From positions 1-6,468 of the forward strand of contig CALYNN010000091.1 of the NCBI GenBank assembly GCA_945221685.1: a stretch of 6,468 nucleotides of DNA. The letters run 5' to 3'. Below, one piece after another: positions 6,428-6,468 of this stretch. The stretch comes from an uncultured Clostridia bacterium. GTDB lineage: Bacteria; Bacillota; Clostridia; Oscillospirales; Acutalibacteraceae. Every line of letters starts with the position of its first letter. Position 1 is the first letter of the stretch. The notes below the pieces were generated by a model. It ran no database searches, was not told where the DNA came from, and saw only the letters and a program-made list of their open reading frames with translations. Position numbers and translations under genes: made by a program.

Positions 6428-6468
6428 ACTGAAGTTTGGCATCGCATTACTGTTTCAAGCAGCCCCTC

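Overview
The window reads as chromosome of a low-to-moderate GC, spore-forming Firmicute, most likely an anaerobic gut-type member of the Clostridia. The evidence is a spoVAC sporulation gene, an oxygen-sensitive type of alcohol dehydrogenase (iron-dependent), strong GGAGG-type ribosome binding sites, AT-rich intergenic regions and hairpin-plus-T-run terminators. No taxon below this level can be named from the sequence alone.

Layout. Positions 1-968 (+) hold the C-terminal two thirds of a CoA-acylating methylmalonate-semialdehyde dehydrogenase family protein; the start lies outside the window. A hairpin (about 1003-1033) and a sigma-A-like promoter separate it from an iron-containing alcohol dehydrogenase (1124-2278, +). 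That gene converges on spoVAC (2328-2771, -), and the two share a bidirectional terminator (2277-2327). A 123-bp divergent region separates spoVAC from an ABC-transporter ATPase of the MacB/LolD/FtsE type (2895-3641, +), which has its own promoter and terminator and no permease gene beside it. Next comes a single 859-residue gene (3770-6349, +): a TetM/EF-G-like ribosomal GTPase fused to a C-terminal NYN (YacP/Rae1-like) ribonuclease domain. The last 119 bases are a cluster of three compact hairpins that looks like the end of a mobile element, perhaps IS200/IS605-type.

How the genes work together. The two dehydrogenases could form a redox pair linking acyl-CoA, aldehyde and alcohol, but they appear to be separate transcription units. 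spoVAC and the ABC ATPase both look monocistronic and lack their usual partner genes in the window. The most interesting item is the GTPase-nuclease fusion. Both halves belong to families known to act at the ribosomal A site, so the protein could be a factor that docks on stalled ribosomes and cuts the mRNA there. That is inference from domain content, not something the sequence proves. There is no tRNA, rRNA or CRISPR array, and no gene-free stretch longer than about 155 bases.
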